A stretch of 64,000 bases of DNA from Streptomyces sp. SUK 48 (GTDB taxonomy: Bacteria; Actinomycetota; Actinomycetes; Streptomycetales; Streptomycetaceae). This document shows, piece by piece, positions 16,504 through 25,165 of this stretch. The stretch lies in contig NZ_CP045740.1 in assembly GCF_009650765.1 (NCBI RefSeq), positions 7,106,001-7,170,000 of the forward strand, given 5' to 3'. Made by a program: the position numbers and the translations under genes. How positions within the stretch are numbered: the stretch's first letter is position 1; the number at the start of each line of letters is the position of its first letter. The notes beneath the pieces are model-generated. The model did not search any database. It saw nothing but the letters and a program-made list of their open reading frames with translations, and was not told the origin of the DNA.

Positions 16504-17553
16504 TCAGCCGGCCGGGGGCAGCTCGCCCGAGCCGCGGGTGATCAGCCGGGTCGGCAGCTCGATCCGCTCCGGCGCGACGAGACCGCCGTCCAGTTGGCGG
16601 AAGAGCCGCTCCGCCGCCGTCCGGCCGAGGGCGGCCGCGTCCTGGGTGACCACCGTGACGCCCGGCCGCAGCAGATCGGCCAGCTCGAAGTCGTCGAACC
16701 CGACGAGGGCCACCTGCCGGGACTGCTCGGCGAGGACCCGGACCACGGTGACCGTCACCCGGTTGTTGCCCGCGAACACGGCGGTGACGGGCTCGGGTTC
16801 GGACAGCATCTCCTGCGCGGCCCGGCGCACCCGCTCCGGGCTCGTCACCCCGAGGGACATCCAGCGGTCCTCGACCGGTATCCCCGCGTCCTCCATGGCC
16901 GCGCGGTAGCCGCGCAGCCGCTCGGCCGCCGTGTGGATGCGGGGCATGTCCCCGATGAAGCCGATCCGGCGGTGGCCGTGCGCGATCAGATGGGCCACTC
17001 CGTCGCGGGCCCCGCCGAAGTTGTCGGACAGCACCACGTCGGCGTCGATCCGCCCGGCCGGGCGGTCCACGAACACCGTGGCCACGCCCGCCCGTATCTC
17101 CGGCTCCAGATAGCGGTGGTCGTCCCCGGCCGGGATCACCACCAGGCCGTCCACCCGCCGTGCGCACAGCGCGAGCGCCAACTCCCGCTCACGCTCCGGG
17201 TCCTCGGCGCTGGAGCCGTTGATCAGCAGGGCGCCGTGCGAGCGGGCGACCTCCTCCACCGCGCGGCTCAGCGGGCCGTAGAAGGGGTCCGCGAGGTCCT
17301 CCAGGACGAGGCCGATGCTCGCGGTGCGGCCCTTGCGCAGCACCCGCGCGCTGTCGTTGCGCCTGAAGCCCAGCGCGTCGATCGCCTCCTGCACCCGGCG
17401 CTCGGTGTCCGGGGTGACCCCGGGCTCGCCGTTGACCACCCGGGACACCGTCTTCAGCCCGACCCCGGCCCGCGCCGCCACGTCCTTCATCGTCGGCCGG
17501 TTGCCGTAGCGGTTTCCGGGGTGGCGCTCTGCGCGGCGGGTGGTTTTGGGCAC
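16504..17553 (-). CDS. LacI-family sugar-responsive regulator
   Basis: A 349-residue regulator. An N-terminal HTH with hinge (TMKDVAARAGVGLKTVSRVVNGE) is followed by the periplasmic-binding-like domain beginning ASIGLVLEDLADPFYG. The GTG at 17553 gives 21 residues before the HTH; shorter starts are possible. It faces a ROK kinase gene, and the palindrome between them (17651-17662) is a typical LacI operator. It is probably the local repressor of sugar use. The downstream 245-residue gene follows without a break. Confidence 0.92.
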   Translation of the reverse strand: MPKTTRRAERHPGNRYGNRPTMKDVAARAGVGLKTVSRVVNGEPGVTPDTERRVQEAIDALGFRRNDSARVLRKGRTASIGLVLEDLADPFYGPLSRAVEEVARSHGALLINGSSAEDPERERELALALCARRVDGLVVIPAGDDHRYLEPEIRAGVATVFVDRPAGRIDADVVLSDNFGGARDGVAHLIAHGHRRIGFIGDMPRIHTAAERLRGYRAAMEDAGIPVEDRWMSLGVTSPERVRRAAQEMLSEPEPVTAVFAGNNRVTVTVVRVLAEQSRQVALVGFDDFELADLLRPGVTVVTQDAAALGRTAAERLFRQLDGGLVAPERIELPTRLITRGSGELPPAG

Positions 17554-17650
17554 GATGCGCTGTCCTGTCCTGTGGTCCGTGTCCCCATGGGGGTGTGAAG
17601 CGGGCGGCCCATGGGCTTGTATGAGGATGTGGCGTCGAGCATAGAGCCTG

Positions 17651-17662
17651 GACAACGTTGTC
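17651..17662. promoter_or_regulatory. LacI-type operator
   Basis: GACAACGTTGTC is a perfect 12-bp palindrome with the central CG of LacI-family sites. It lies in the divergent spacer, about 100 bp from each start codon, and could serve both the LacI gene and the ROK kinase gene. Confidence 0.75.
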
Positions 17663-17773
17663 AGGTGCGCGAGAGACTGTCGACCGCTCTGCGCGGGACC
17701 GCGCCCCCACCACCAGGCCGCGACCCGCCCGGACTCATGGTTTTCGATCGTTCGACGGGGAGATCACACTCTG

Positions 17774-18721
17774 ATGCGCACCGACCTCGTGGCAGCCCTG
17801 GACATCGGCGGCACCAAGATCGCCGGCGGTCTTGTGGACGGCCGCGGACTGATCCTGGAGCGGGCCCGGCGCGCCACGCCCGCCCGGCAGGACGGCGAAA
17901 CGGTCATGCGGGCCGTCGAGGAGGTGCTCGGCGAACTCGCCGCCTCGTCCCGGTGGGAGCACGTCCGCTCCGTCGGCATCGGCAGCGCGGGCCCGGTGGA
18001 CGCCTCGGCGGGCACCGTCAGCCCCGTGAACGTGCCGGGCTGGCGGGACTTCCCGCTGGTCGAGCGGGTGCGGGCGGCGACCGGGGGACTGCCCGTCGAG
18101 CTGATCGGGGACGGTGTCGCGATCACCGCGGCCGAGCACTGGCAGGGCGCCGCCCGGGGCCACGACAACGCCCTGTGCATGGTGGTCTCGACCGGTGTCG
18201 GCGGCGGCCTGGTCCTGGGCGGACGGCTGCACCCCGGCCCGACCGGCAACGCCGGGCACATCGGGCACATCAGCGTCGACCTCGACGGCGACCCCTGCCC
18301 GTGCGGCTCGCGCGGCTGTGTGGAGCGGATCGCCAGCGGCCCGAACATCGCCGGCCGCGCCCTGGAACAGGGCTGGCGGCCGGGCCCGGACGGCGACGCC
18401 TCGGCCACCGCGGTGGCGGCGGCGGCCCGGGCGGGCGACCCGGTCGCCGTGGCCTCCTTCCGGCGGGCCGCGCGGGCGCTCGCCGCCGGGATCGCGGCCA
18501 CCGCGACCCTGGTCGAGGTCGACATCGCGGTGATCGGCGGTGGGGTCGGCAACGCGGGCGACGTCCTCTTCACCCCGCTGCGCGAGGCACTCGCGGACTA
18601 CGCCACGCTGTCGTTCGTACGGCGGCTGACGGTGGTGCCCGCGCAGATGGGCACGGACGCGGGGCTGGTGGGGGCCGCCGCGGCGGCGCTGATCAGGGGA
18701 CCGGGGCTGGTGCGGCTCTGA
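17774..18721 (+). CDS. ROK-family sugar kinase (glucokinase-like)
   Basis: A 315-residue sugar kinase without a DNA-binding domain. ALDIGGTKIAGGLVD is the N-terminal phosphate loop, VSTGVGGGLVLGGRL the ROK signature, GHIGHISVDLDGDPCPCGSRGCVE carries the His and Cys zinc ligands, and VIGGGVGNAGDV the C-terminal adenosine loop. It should phosphorylate glucose or a related hexose. Its neighbours, a divergent LacI regulator and a convergent secreted alpha-galactosidase, suggest uptake and use of oligosaccharide-derived hexoses. Confidence 0.92.
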   Translation: MRTDLVAALDIGGTKIAGGLVDGRGLILERARRATPARQDGETVMRAVEEVLGELAASSRWEHVRSVGIGSAGPVDASAGTVSPVNVPGWRDFPLVERVRAATGGLPVELIGDGVAITAAEHWQGAARGHDNALCMVVSTGVGGGLVLGGRLHPGPTGNAGHIGHISVDLDGDPCPCGSRGCVERIASGPNIAGRALEQGWRPGPDGDASATAVAAAARAGDPVAVASFRRAARALAAGIAATATLVEVDIAVIGGGVGNAGDVLFTPLREALADYATLSFVRRLTVVPAQMGTDAGLVGAAAAALIRGPGLVRL

Positions 18722-18736
18722 GGTCTGCCGGTCGGC

Positions 18737-19954
18737 TCAGCCCCTGTCGGCCGAGACGCGCAGCAGGACGGTGCCGTGTGCCGGGACGGTGGCCGTGATG
18801 CTCCCGGCGGAGCGGTCGTCGCTGTGCCGCCACAGGTCCCGCAGGGTGTAGGACCCGGCGTCGGGCAGGCCCACGGCACCGGCGGTGGTGGTGATCTGCC
18901 GCGCGGCGGCGGACTCGTTGAACAGGGCGACCGCGCGGCTGCCGTCGGCCATCTCCTTGGCGATGACCCAGCGTCCGTCCGTGTCGTCGACGACCGTGCC
19001 CTGCCTGCCGAGCGGGTCCTGGTCGACGGCGATGACCTCCCGGTTGCCCAGGATGCCGAAGGTCTCGGGCGTCGCCTCGCGCAGGTCGGTGCCGATGAGC
19101 AGCGGGGCGGCCATCACCGCCCAGAGGGAGAAGTGGGAGCGGTACTCGGTGTCCGTCATCCCGCCGTTGCCCACCTCCAGCATGTCCGGGTCGTTCCAGT
19201 GGCCCGGACCGGCGTACGGGGCGAGCGGGAGGTTCTGCTTCACGATCGAGAGCACGGAGGACCAGCTGTCGCTGATGTCACCGGTGGTGCGCCACAGGTT
19301 GCCGACGTCCGGGGCCCACTCCCAGGGCTTGTTCTCGCCCCATTCGCAGATGCTGTAGACGATCGGCCGCCCGGTCGCCGCCAGCGCGTCCCGCATTGTG
19401 GTGTAGCGCGCCTTCGCGTCGATGCCGAGGTTGGCGCAGTTGTCGTACTTCACGTAGTCGACGCCCCAGTCGGCGAACTGCCTTGCGTCGCCGTACTCGT
19501 GGCCCAGGGCGCCCGGCATGCCGATGGCGTCGCAGGTGCGCAGACCCGCGCTGGTGTAGATGCCGAGCTTGAGCCCCTTGGCGTGGACGTAGTCGGCGAC
19601 CGCCTTGATCCCGTGCGGGAAGCGGACCGGGTCCGGGACGAGTTTGCCGGTGAGGCTGCGCAGCGGGAAGGCCCAGCAGTCGTCCAGGTTGACGTACCGG
19701 TAGCCCGCGTCCTTCAGGCCCTTCGCGACGATGAGGTCCGCGATGCCCTCGACCATGGCCTCGTCGAAGCCGGGACCGCACTGCGTGGAGTTCCAGTTGT
19801 CGAAGCCCATCGGCGGGGTACGGGCGAGGCTGTTGCCGAGGCCGGGCGCGGCGGCGGTGGCCGGGGCCGTGCCGAGGCCCGTCGCGCAGAGCAGTCCGGC
19901 CAGCAGAACTCCGGCCGCTCTGCGGTGGGTTGTGCGGGTCGAGGATGTGCGCAT
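18737..19954 (-). CDS. Secreted alpha-galactosidase, GH27
   Basis: A 405-residue exported glycoside hydrolase. Residues 1-35 are a signal peptide with AGVLLAGLLCATGLG core and an A-T-A cleavage region. The mature part begins LGNSLARTPPMGFDNWN, followed by NLDDCW, the nucleophile segment DYVKYDNC and the acid/base segment GHWNDPDMLEVGNGG. It should release alpha-galactose from melibiose, raffinose or galactomannan. A short beta-sandwich ends the protein; there is no added carbohydrate-binding domain, unlike many Streptomyces homologues. Convergent with the ROK kinase gene. Confidence 0.95.
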   Translation of the reverse strand: MRTSSTRTTHRRAAGVLLAGLLCATGLGTAPATAAAPGLGNSLARTPPMGFDNWNSTQCGPGFDEAMVEGIADLIVAKGLKDAGYRYVNLDDCWAFPLRSLTGKLVPDPVRFPHGIKAVADYVHAKGLKLGIYTSAGLRTCDAIGMPGALGHEYGDARQFADWGVDYVKYDNCANLGIDAKARYTTMRDALAATGRPIVYSICEWGENKPWEWAPDVGNLWRTTGDISDSWSSVLSIVKQNLPLAPYAGPGHWNDPDMLEVGNGGMTDTEYRSHFSLWAVMAAPLLIGTDLREATPETFGILGNREVIAVDQDPLGRQGTVVDDTDGRWVIAKEMADGSRAVALFNESAAARQITTTAGAVGLPDAGSYTLRDLWRHSDDRSAGSITATVPAHGTVLLRVSADRG

Positions 19955-20099
19955 GGTCGACGTTCCTCCAACACGCTCGGGATCGGCGGGCGTTCACGGT
20001 AGGACGTGTCCGAGAATGTGGGAAGGGGTACGACCGGTGCGCCCATCGGCGTTCGGACGTGTGCGCTTCGGCGACTCACCCGTCGTCGGGGCGCCCCGC

Positions 20100-20849
20100 T
20101 CACCCGTCGTCGCCGAGGCGCCCCCAGCCGGGGAGCGGGGGCTGCGGCCAGGGGAGCGGGGCCGCAAGGGCGGACGGCGGCCGGAGCCCGTCGGCCGGGA
20201 GCCGTCCGGTGAGCCAGCCGAGGAGGCGGTGCCCCTCGCCGCTCACCTCCGGGCCCTCGGCCGAGAGGGTCCAGCGCCGCCCGAGATCGTCGGCCGTCAC
20301 GGCGGCGAGCGGGAAGCGCCGGGCGCCGAGGGTGGTGAGGGTGTCGTCCAGGGCCCAGCGCACGTACCGGTCCGGCCGGCGCTCGGTGCCGTACCCGGCG
20401 CGGAGGTCGACGTGGTGGGTCTCCAGCTCCCGCAGGGCGCGCAGCAGCAGGTACCAGGCGGGATGGCGCCAGCCGGCCAGTGCCGGTACCAGCCGCTCCC
20501 AGGCGGGCGCGGGCAAGGCGCGCGCCCCGTCCGTGAACCGGCCGAGGCTCGCCCGCAGCCGCTCGGCGGGCAGTACGGCGTCCCGCGCCACCCGCGCAGG
20601 ATCCGCGCGCGGACCGGGTTCCCGGCCGGTGCGCGCGAGCTCCAGCAGCCAGGTGTACGCGTCGGCGCTGGAGGCGACATGGGCGAGCACCCGCCCCCGT
20701 GTCCAGTCCGGCAGCCCCGAGGGCTCCCGCACCGCGGCCCCGGACAGCCCGGCGGCGGCCGCGGCGAGCCGGCCGGCCGACCGTACGACGTCCTCGATCA
20801 CGTCACCGAGCCCGGCGCCGACCGCGCCGGAGGGGAAGACAGGGGGCAC
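20100..20849 (-). CDS. Maleylpyruvate isomerase/DinB-type mycothiol-dependent protein
   Basis: A 249-residue protein of the mycothiol-dependent maleylpyruvate isomerase N-terminal (DinB) superfamily: a four-helix bundle with the metal His pattern in RVLAHVASSADAY and LRELETHHVDLR. A C-terminal extension with W-T-L-S-A-E-G completes the usual two-part architecture. Most members are uncharacterised. The same family recurs at 28348-29088. Confidence 0.8.
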   Translation of the reverse strand: MPPVFPSGAVGAGLGDVIEDVVRSAGRLAAAAAGLSGAAVREPSGLPDWTRGRVLAHVASSADAYTWLLELARTGREPGPRADPARVARDAVLPAERLRASLGRFTDGARALPAPAWERLVPALAGWRHPAWYLLLRALRELETHHVDLRAGYGTERRPDRYVRWALDDTLTTLGARRFPLAAVTADDLGRRWTLSAEGPEVSGEGHRLLGWLTGRLPADGLRPPSALAAPLPWPQPPLPGWGRLGDDG

Positions 20850-20879
20850 GCGTACTCCTCGCCGTGCGGGTGCCGCGGC

Positions 20880-21233
20880 TCACCGAAAGGTGTGCACGAC
20901 CTCGATCGGCCCCACGATATGCGCGTTGAACTCGTCCAACTCCTCGGCGGGCACCCACAGTTCCAGGATGGTCCGGCCGCCGGCCTGCCGCACCGGATAG
21001 CGGCCGAGGAACGCGGTGTCGACCTCGAAGCGGGTCACGAACCCGGCGCCGTCGTGCCGTACGTTCCAGTCCCGGGCGATCCGGATCGCGTAGTCCTCGC
21101 CGAGCACCGGGTAGAAGATCGGCTGCTCCGGGAGTCTGGGCGGCCAGGCCCGCCAGTCCGAGGCGCGCACCAGATCCAGCTCCACGGGACCGGCGGGGCG
21201 CCAGAGCGTGGTGGTGGGGCGGGTGCGGGTCAT
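20880..21233 (-). CDS. Conserved small protein (labelled ADP-ribosylation/crystallin J1 in relatives)
   Basis: A 117-residue cytosolic protein, one domain. The central stretch FPxxP-type LPEQPIFYPVLGEDYA and the end ELWVPAEELDEFNAHIVGPIEVV are familiar from a family that databases name ADP-ribosylation/crystallin J1, although no ADP-ribosylglycohydrolase motif is visible. Function unknown. ATG 21233; 30 bp upstream of the maleylpyruvate isomerase-type gene on the same strand. Confidence 0.75.
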   Translation of the reverse strand: MTRTRPTTTLWRPAGPVELDLVRASDWRAWPPRLPEQPIFYPVLGEDYAIRIARDWNVRHDGAGFVTRFEVDTAFLGRYPVRQAGGRTILELWVPAEELDEFNAHIVGPIEVVHTFR

Positions 21234-21356
21234 GTGTCGGTCCTCCGGTGTCGTCGCCCCGGACGCTATCGGCCCCGTCGGCGCCCCGGCCAGGGGATTT
21301 CGCCGTTCCGGCGGTACCCGCGTGACCCCGGGCCCCCTCGGGGAGTTGATCCGCGC

Positions 21357-21587
21357 ATGAAGAAGCGCAGCATGCTCGCCCTCGCCTCCCTGGCCACCGG
21401 TTTCGTCGTGGCCGCCGTCACCCCGTCGCACGCCGCGGACAAGGGGCCGCTGGACGGTCTCGACGTCCCCGGCACCCTGCACTCGGCCGGTGATCTGGTC
21501 AGCCACGACAGCCTGGCCCCCGCCGACTCCCCGGCCACCCGACACACCACCGGACACGCCCCTGGACTGGCCGCCGGGCAGGACTAA
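21357..21587 (+). CDS. Small secreted protein
   Basis: A 76-residue exported peptide. MKKRSMLALASLATGFVVAA is a clear signal peptide with cleavage after SHAA. The mature part of about 48 residues is rich in Asp, Gly, Pro and His and has no Cys, so it is not a classic disulfide-stabilised peptide. Such small secreted proteins are frequent in Streptomyces, with unknown roles. GGGGAG upstream of ATG 21357 is the ribosome-binding site. Confidence 0.75.
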   Translation: MKKRSMLALASLATGFVVAAVTPSHAADKGPLDGLDVPGTLHSAGDLVSHDSLAPADSPATRHTTGHAPGLAAGQD

Positions 21588-21724
21588 GCCAGCGGCGTAT
21601 GCGCACCGGTGTCCCGTCGTGCGGGCGCCGGTGCCGCGCTTTACCGCACCCTCACCGCGGCGGGGTTTCCGTGGCAGGGTGGAGCGGGCAAGCCTCAGGG
21701 GGCCAACAGAAGAGGGGGAAGTCC

Positions 21725-22768
21725 GTGACCGTCGTCTGGATCAACGGCGCGTTCGGTGCGGGAAAGACCACGACCGCACGGGAACTGATCGAACTGATCC
21801 CGCACAGCACGCTCTTCGACCCCGAGGTCATCGGCGGGTCGCTCGCGCACCTGCTGCCGCCCAAGCGCCTCGCCGAGGTCGGCGACTTCCAGGACCTGCC
21901 GATCTGGCGCCGGCTCGTGGTCGACACGGCCGCCGCGATGCTCGCCGAACTGGGCGGCACCCTCGTCGTCCCGATGACCCTGCTGCGCCAGGAGTACCGC
22001 GACGAGATCTTCGGTGGCCTCGCCGCCCGCCGGATTCCCGTACAGCATCTGGTCCTCGCCCCGGCCGAAACGATCCTGCGTGCGCGAATAGCCGGCCGCG
22101 AGGTACCGCCCGAGCTGCCCGACGGGGAGATAAGGGTCCGCCAGTGGGCGTACGACCACATCGAGCCGTACCGCGCCGCCCTCGCCTCCTGGCTCACCGC
22201 CGACGCCCATCTGATCGACACCAGCGCGCTGACCCCGTACGAGACCGCCGTGCGGATCGCGGAGTCGGCCGGCCGGGGTGACTTCGCCCCCTGCGACATC
22301 GTGCAGACTCCCGAGCCCACCGCCGAGACCCTCGCCGCCGGGGTGCTCCTCTTCGACGAGCAGGACCGGGTGCTGCTCGTGGACCCCACCTACAAGCCCG
22401 GCTGGGAGTTCCCCGGCGGGGTGGTGGAGCGCGGCGAGGCCCCGGCCCGCGCGGGGATGCGCGAGGTCGCCGAGGAGACCGGGATACGGCTGCGGGAGGT
22501 GCCCCGGCTGCTGGTGGTGGACTGGGAACGGCCCGTGCCGCCCGGCTACGGCGGGCTGCGACTGCTCTTCGACGGCGGCCGGCTCCCCTCCGAGGAGGCG
22601 GCCCAAGTGGCGCTGCCGGGACCGGAGTTGCGCGGCTGGCGGTTCGCCACCGAGCAGGAGGCGGCCGGGATGCTGCCCCCGGTCCGCTACGAGCGGCTGC
22701 GCTGGGCCCTGCGTGCCCGCGAGCGCGGCAGGGCCCTGTACCTGGAGGCCGGGGTGCCCCTCGGCTGA
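21725..22768 (+). CDS. TmrB-like P-loop protein fused to a Nudix hydrolase
   Basis: A 347-residue two-domain protein. Residues 1-170 match TmrB-type P-loop proteins: VVWINGAFGAGKTTTARELI with Walker A, then LVVPMTLLRQEYRDEIFGGL, the same order as in the tunicamycin-resistance protein of Bacillus. Residues 200-345 form a Nudix domain with a box running GGVVERGEAPARAGMREVAEETGI (about 239-262, REVAEE metal ligands). A nucleotide or nucleotide-sugar substrate is plausible for both halves. GTG 21725 follows GAGGGGGAAG. Confidence 0.85.
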   Translation: MTVVWINGAFGAGKTTTARELIELIPHSTLFDPEVIGGSLAHLLPPKRLAEVGDFQDLPIWRRLVVDTAAAMLAELGGTLVVPMTLLRQEYRDEIFGGLAARRIPVQHLVLAPAETILRARIAGREVPPELPDGEIRVRQWAYDHIEPYRAALASWLTADAHLIDTSALTPYETAVRIAESAGRGDFAPCDIVQTPEPTAETLAAGVLLFDEQDRVLLVDPTYKPGWEFPGGVVERGEAPARAGMREVAEETGIRLREVPRLLVVDWERPVPPGYGGLRLLFDGGRLPSEEAAQVALPGPELRGWRFATEQEAAGMLPPVRYERLRWALRARERGRALYLEAGVPLG

Positions 22769-22770
22769 CG

Positions 22771-23514
22771 TCACATCGCGGCGGCCCCGCGCAGTGCCGC
22801 GGCGGCGCCCCGCAGCACCGGGTCGCCGTGGCCGAAGCACGCCACCTCGGCGCCGAGGCCGGCCAACCGCCGTACGGAGGCGAGGAGCCGGTCCCTGTCG
22901 AGATTGAACACGCCCGGGATCAGCGTGTGTTCGGCGGGAGCGGCAACCGGGTCCCCGGGGGACAGCACACCCTCGGCGGGCAGTGCCGCCACGGTGTCCC
23001 CGGTGAACAGCACGCCCTCGGCGGGCAGGAAGAGCGCGATGCTGCCGTCCGTGTGCCCGGGGACGTGCACCACCTGTGCCCCGCCGCCGAAGCCGAGCAC
23101 CTCGCCGTCGGTCACCTCCGTGACGGACGGCGGGGGCAGCGGGGTGCCCTCGGGCAGCCGCCCGGCGACCTCGGCCCGGATCGGCAGCTCCCACTCGGCG
23201 AGCCGCGGGGCCGGGCCCGGCGCCGCACCCCGTACGAAGGGCGCGTCCAGGCGATGGGCCAGTACCGCGGCCCCGCTCAGTGCGGCGAACTCGCCCGCCC
23301 CGCCCACATGGTCCTCGTGGAAGTGGGTCAGCACGACGCGCCGTACGTCCTCGGGTGCGCGGCCCAGCGCCCTGATCGCCCCGGCGATCACCGGCCCCGC
23401 CCCGATCGTCCCCGCGTCGATCAGCGTCAACTCCTCGCCGTCCCGCCAGAGATACGCCTGGCCGACCGGGAAGCGCAGCAGATGCAACCGGGGGAGCAGC
23501 TCGATCACGTCCAT
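22771..23514 (-). CDS. Metallo-beta-lactamase-fold hydrolase
   Basis: A 247-residue MBL-fold protein with LTHFHEDHVGG (HxHxDH), VVHVPGHTDGSIAL, FTGDTVAAL and CFGHGDPV, i.e. a full two-metal ligand set. Probably a hydroxyacylglutathione-hydrolase or lactonase-like thioesterase; substrate unknown. A local duplication stands out: PAEGVLFTGDTVAAL is followed directly by PAEGVLSPGDPVAAP. Converges with the P-loop/Nudix gene, with a 2-bp gap. Confidence 0.9.
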   Translation of the reverse strand: MDVIELLPRLHLLRFPVGQAYLWRDGEELTLIDAGTIGAGPVIAGAIRALGRAPEDVRRVVLTHFHEDHVGGAGEFAALSGAAVLAHRLDAPFVRGAAPGPAPRLAEWELPIRAEVAGRLPEGTPLPPPSVTEVTDGEVLGFGGGAQVVHVPGHTDGSIALFLPAEGVLFTGDTVAALPAEGVLSPGDPVAAPAEHTLIPGVFNLDRDRLLASVRRLAGLGAEVACFGHGDPVLRGAAAALRGAAAM

Positions 23515-23557
23515 GCCCCGACCGTAGGCCGGGGCGGGAGCGGGGAGGAGGCCGCTA

Positions 23558-23589
23558 CGCCGTGGGCGGACGGGGGTCCGCCCACGGCG
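23558..23589 (-). terminator. Terminator hairpin after M20 peptidase gene
   Basis: CGCCGTGGGCGGAC (23558-23571) and GTCCGCCCACGGCG (23576-23589) form a perfect 14-bp stem with a GGGG loop. It lies between the stop of the M20 peptidase gene (23646) and the MBL gene start on the same strand, separating their transcripts. Confidence 0.75.
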
Positions 23590-23645
23590 GAACCTCGCGG
23601 CCGGGGCCGCCCCGGACGGACGCGGTCCCGGCCCCGGTCGCTCGC

Positions 23646-24998
23646 TCAGCCCGCGTAGTTCCGCAGGAACAGCGCCTCCGCCACCGACAGGCGCTCCAGT
23701 TCCTGCGGCGAGACGCTCTCGTTCAGGGCGTGGATCTGGGCCTCCGGCTCGCTGAGGCCGATCAGCAGGATCTCGGCGTCCGGGTAGAGGCCGGCGAGGG
23801 TGTTGCACAGCGGGATGGAGCCGCCCTGGCCGGCGTACTGCATGGTCTCGCCCGGGTAGGCGACGGCCATCGCGTCGGCCATCGCCTGGTAGGCGGGGCT
23901 GGAGACGTCGGCGCGGAACGGCTGGCCCTGGCCGACCTGGTCCACGGTCACCCGGGCGCCCCACGGGACGTGCGTCTCCAGGTGGGCCTGGAGCAGCTTG
24001 GTCGCCTCCGTCGCGTCCACGCCCGGCGGCACCCGCAGGCTGACCAGCGCGCGGGCCCCGGCGTGCACCGAGGGGGTGGCGCCGACGACCGGCGGGCAGT
24101 CGATGCCGAGCACGGTGACGGCGGGACGGGCCCACAGACGGTCGGCGACCGAGCCGGAGCCGGTCAGGCCCACGCCGTCCAGCACCTTGGCGTCGGAGCG
24201 GAACTGCTCCTCGGTGTACTCCAGACCGTCCCACTCGGCCGACGCGTCCAGACCGTCCACCGTGGTGGAGCCGTCCGCCGCGCGCAGCGAGTCCAGCACC
24301 CGGATCAGCGCGGCCAGCGCGTCCGGGGCGGCGCCGCCGAACTGGCCGGAGTGCAGATTGCCGGCGAGGGTCTCGACACCCACCCGGACCAGCGTCATGC
24401 CGCGCAGGATCGTGGTCACCGTCGGCAGGCCCACCCGGAAGTTGCCCGCGTCGCCGATGACGATGGTGTCCGCGGCCAGCACCTCGGGGTGCTGCTCGGC
24501 GTACCGCTCCAGGCCGCCCGTGCCCTGCTCCTCGGAGCCCTCCACGATGATCTTGACGTGCACCGGGACGCCGCCGTTCGCCTTCAGGGCGCGCAGGGCG
24601 AGCAGGTGCATGATCACACCGCCTTTGCAGTCCGCGCTGCCCCGGCCGTACCAGCGTCCGTCGCGCTCGGTCAGCTCGAACGGCGGAGTCGCCCAGCCGG
24701 CCTCGTCCAGCGGCGGCTGCACGTCGTAGTGGGCGTACAGCAGAACCGTTTTGGCGCCCTCCGGGCCCGGCAGGTAGCCGTACACCGACTGGGTGCCGTC
24801 GGGGGTGTCGAGCAGGGCGATGTCGACGAATCCCTCGGCGCCCAGCGCGTCGGCGATCCAGTGCGCGGCGGCCTCGCTCTCGCTCTTCGGGAACTGCTCG
24901 AAGTCCGCCACGGACCGGAAGGCGACGAGCTCGGCCAGCTCCGCCTTGGCCCGGGGCATCAGAGAGGCGACGGTCTCGGCGACCGGATTCGACGACAT
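23646..24998 (-). CDS. M20-family dipeptidase
   Basis: A 450-residue zinc aminopeptidase/dipeptidase of the M20 (ArgE/DapE/CNDP-like) family. LLYAHYDVQPP carries the first metal His and Asp, GRGSADCKGG the bridging Asp, IVEGSEEQGTGG the catalytic Glu-Glu, and GAGARALVSLRVPPG-type strands mark the lid domain. Cytosolic cleavage of small peptides is expected. ATG 24998 has GAGGAG at a good distance; a longer frame upstream lacks one. Divergent from the FAD reductase gene. Confidence 0.92.
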   Translation of the reverse strand: MSSNPVAETVASLMPRAKAELAELVAFRSVADFEQFPKSESEAAAHWIADALGAEGFVDIALLDTPDGTQSVYGYLPGPEGAKTVLLYAHYDVQPPLDEAGWATPPFELTERDGRWYGRGSADCKGGVIMHLLALRALKANGGVPVHVKIIVEGSEEQGTGGLERYAEQHPEVLAADTIVIGDAGNFRVGLPTVTTILRGMTLVRVGVETLAGNLHSGQFGGAAPDALAALIRVLDSLRAADGSTTVDGLDASAEWDGLEYTEEQFRSDAKVLDGVGLTGSGSVADRLWARPAVTVLGIDCPPVVGATPSVHAGARALVSLRVPPGVDATEATKLLQAHLETHVPWGARVTVDQVGQGQPFRADVSSPAYQAMADAMAVAYPGETMQYAGQGGSIPLCNTLAGLYPDAEILLIGLSEPEAQIHALNESVSPQELERLSVAEALFLRNYAG

Positions 24999-25165
24999 GG
25001 GCACGCTCCTCGTAGGTGCGACGTTCAACTGCTGGGTGGACCGATCCTCCCACAGCGGCGCATCCGGCTCGCGGCCGTAGGATGCGTCATACATCGGTTA
25101 CCCCCTGGTCGCGGGTGTCGCGGGCTGGGGGAACGGCAGCGGCTTGATCGGAGCAGTAGACCATC

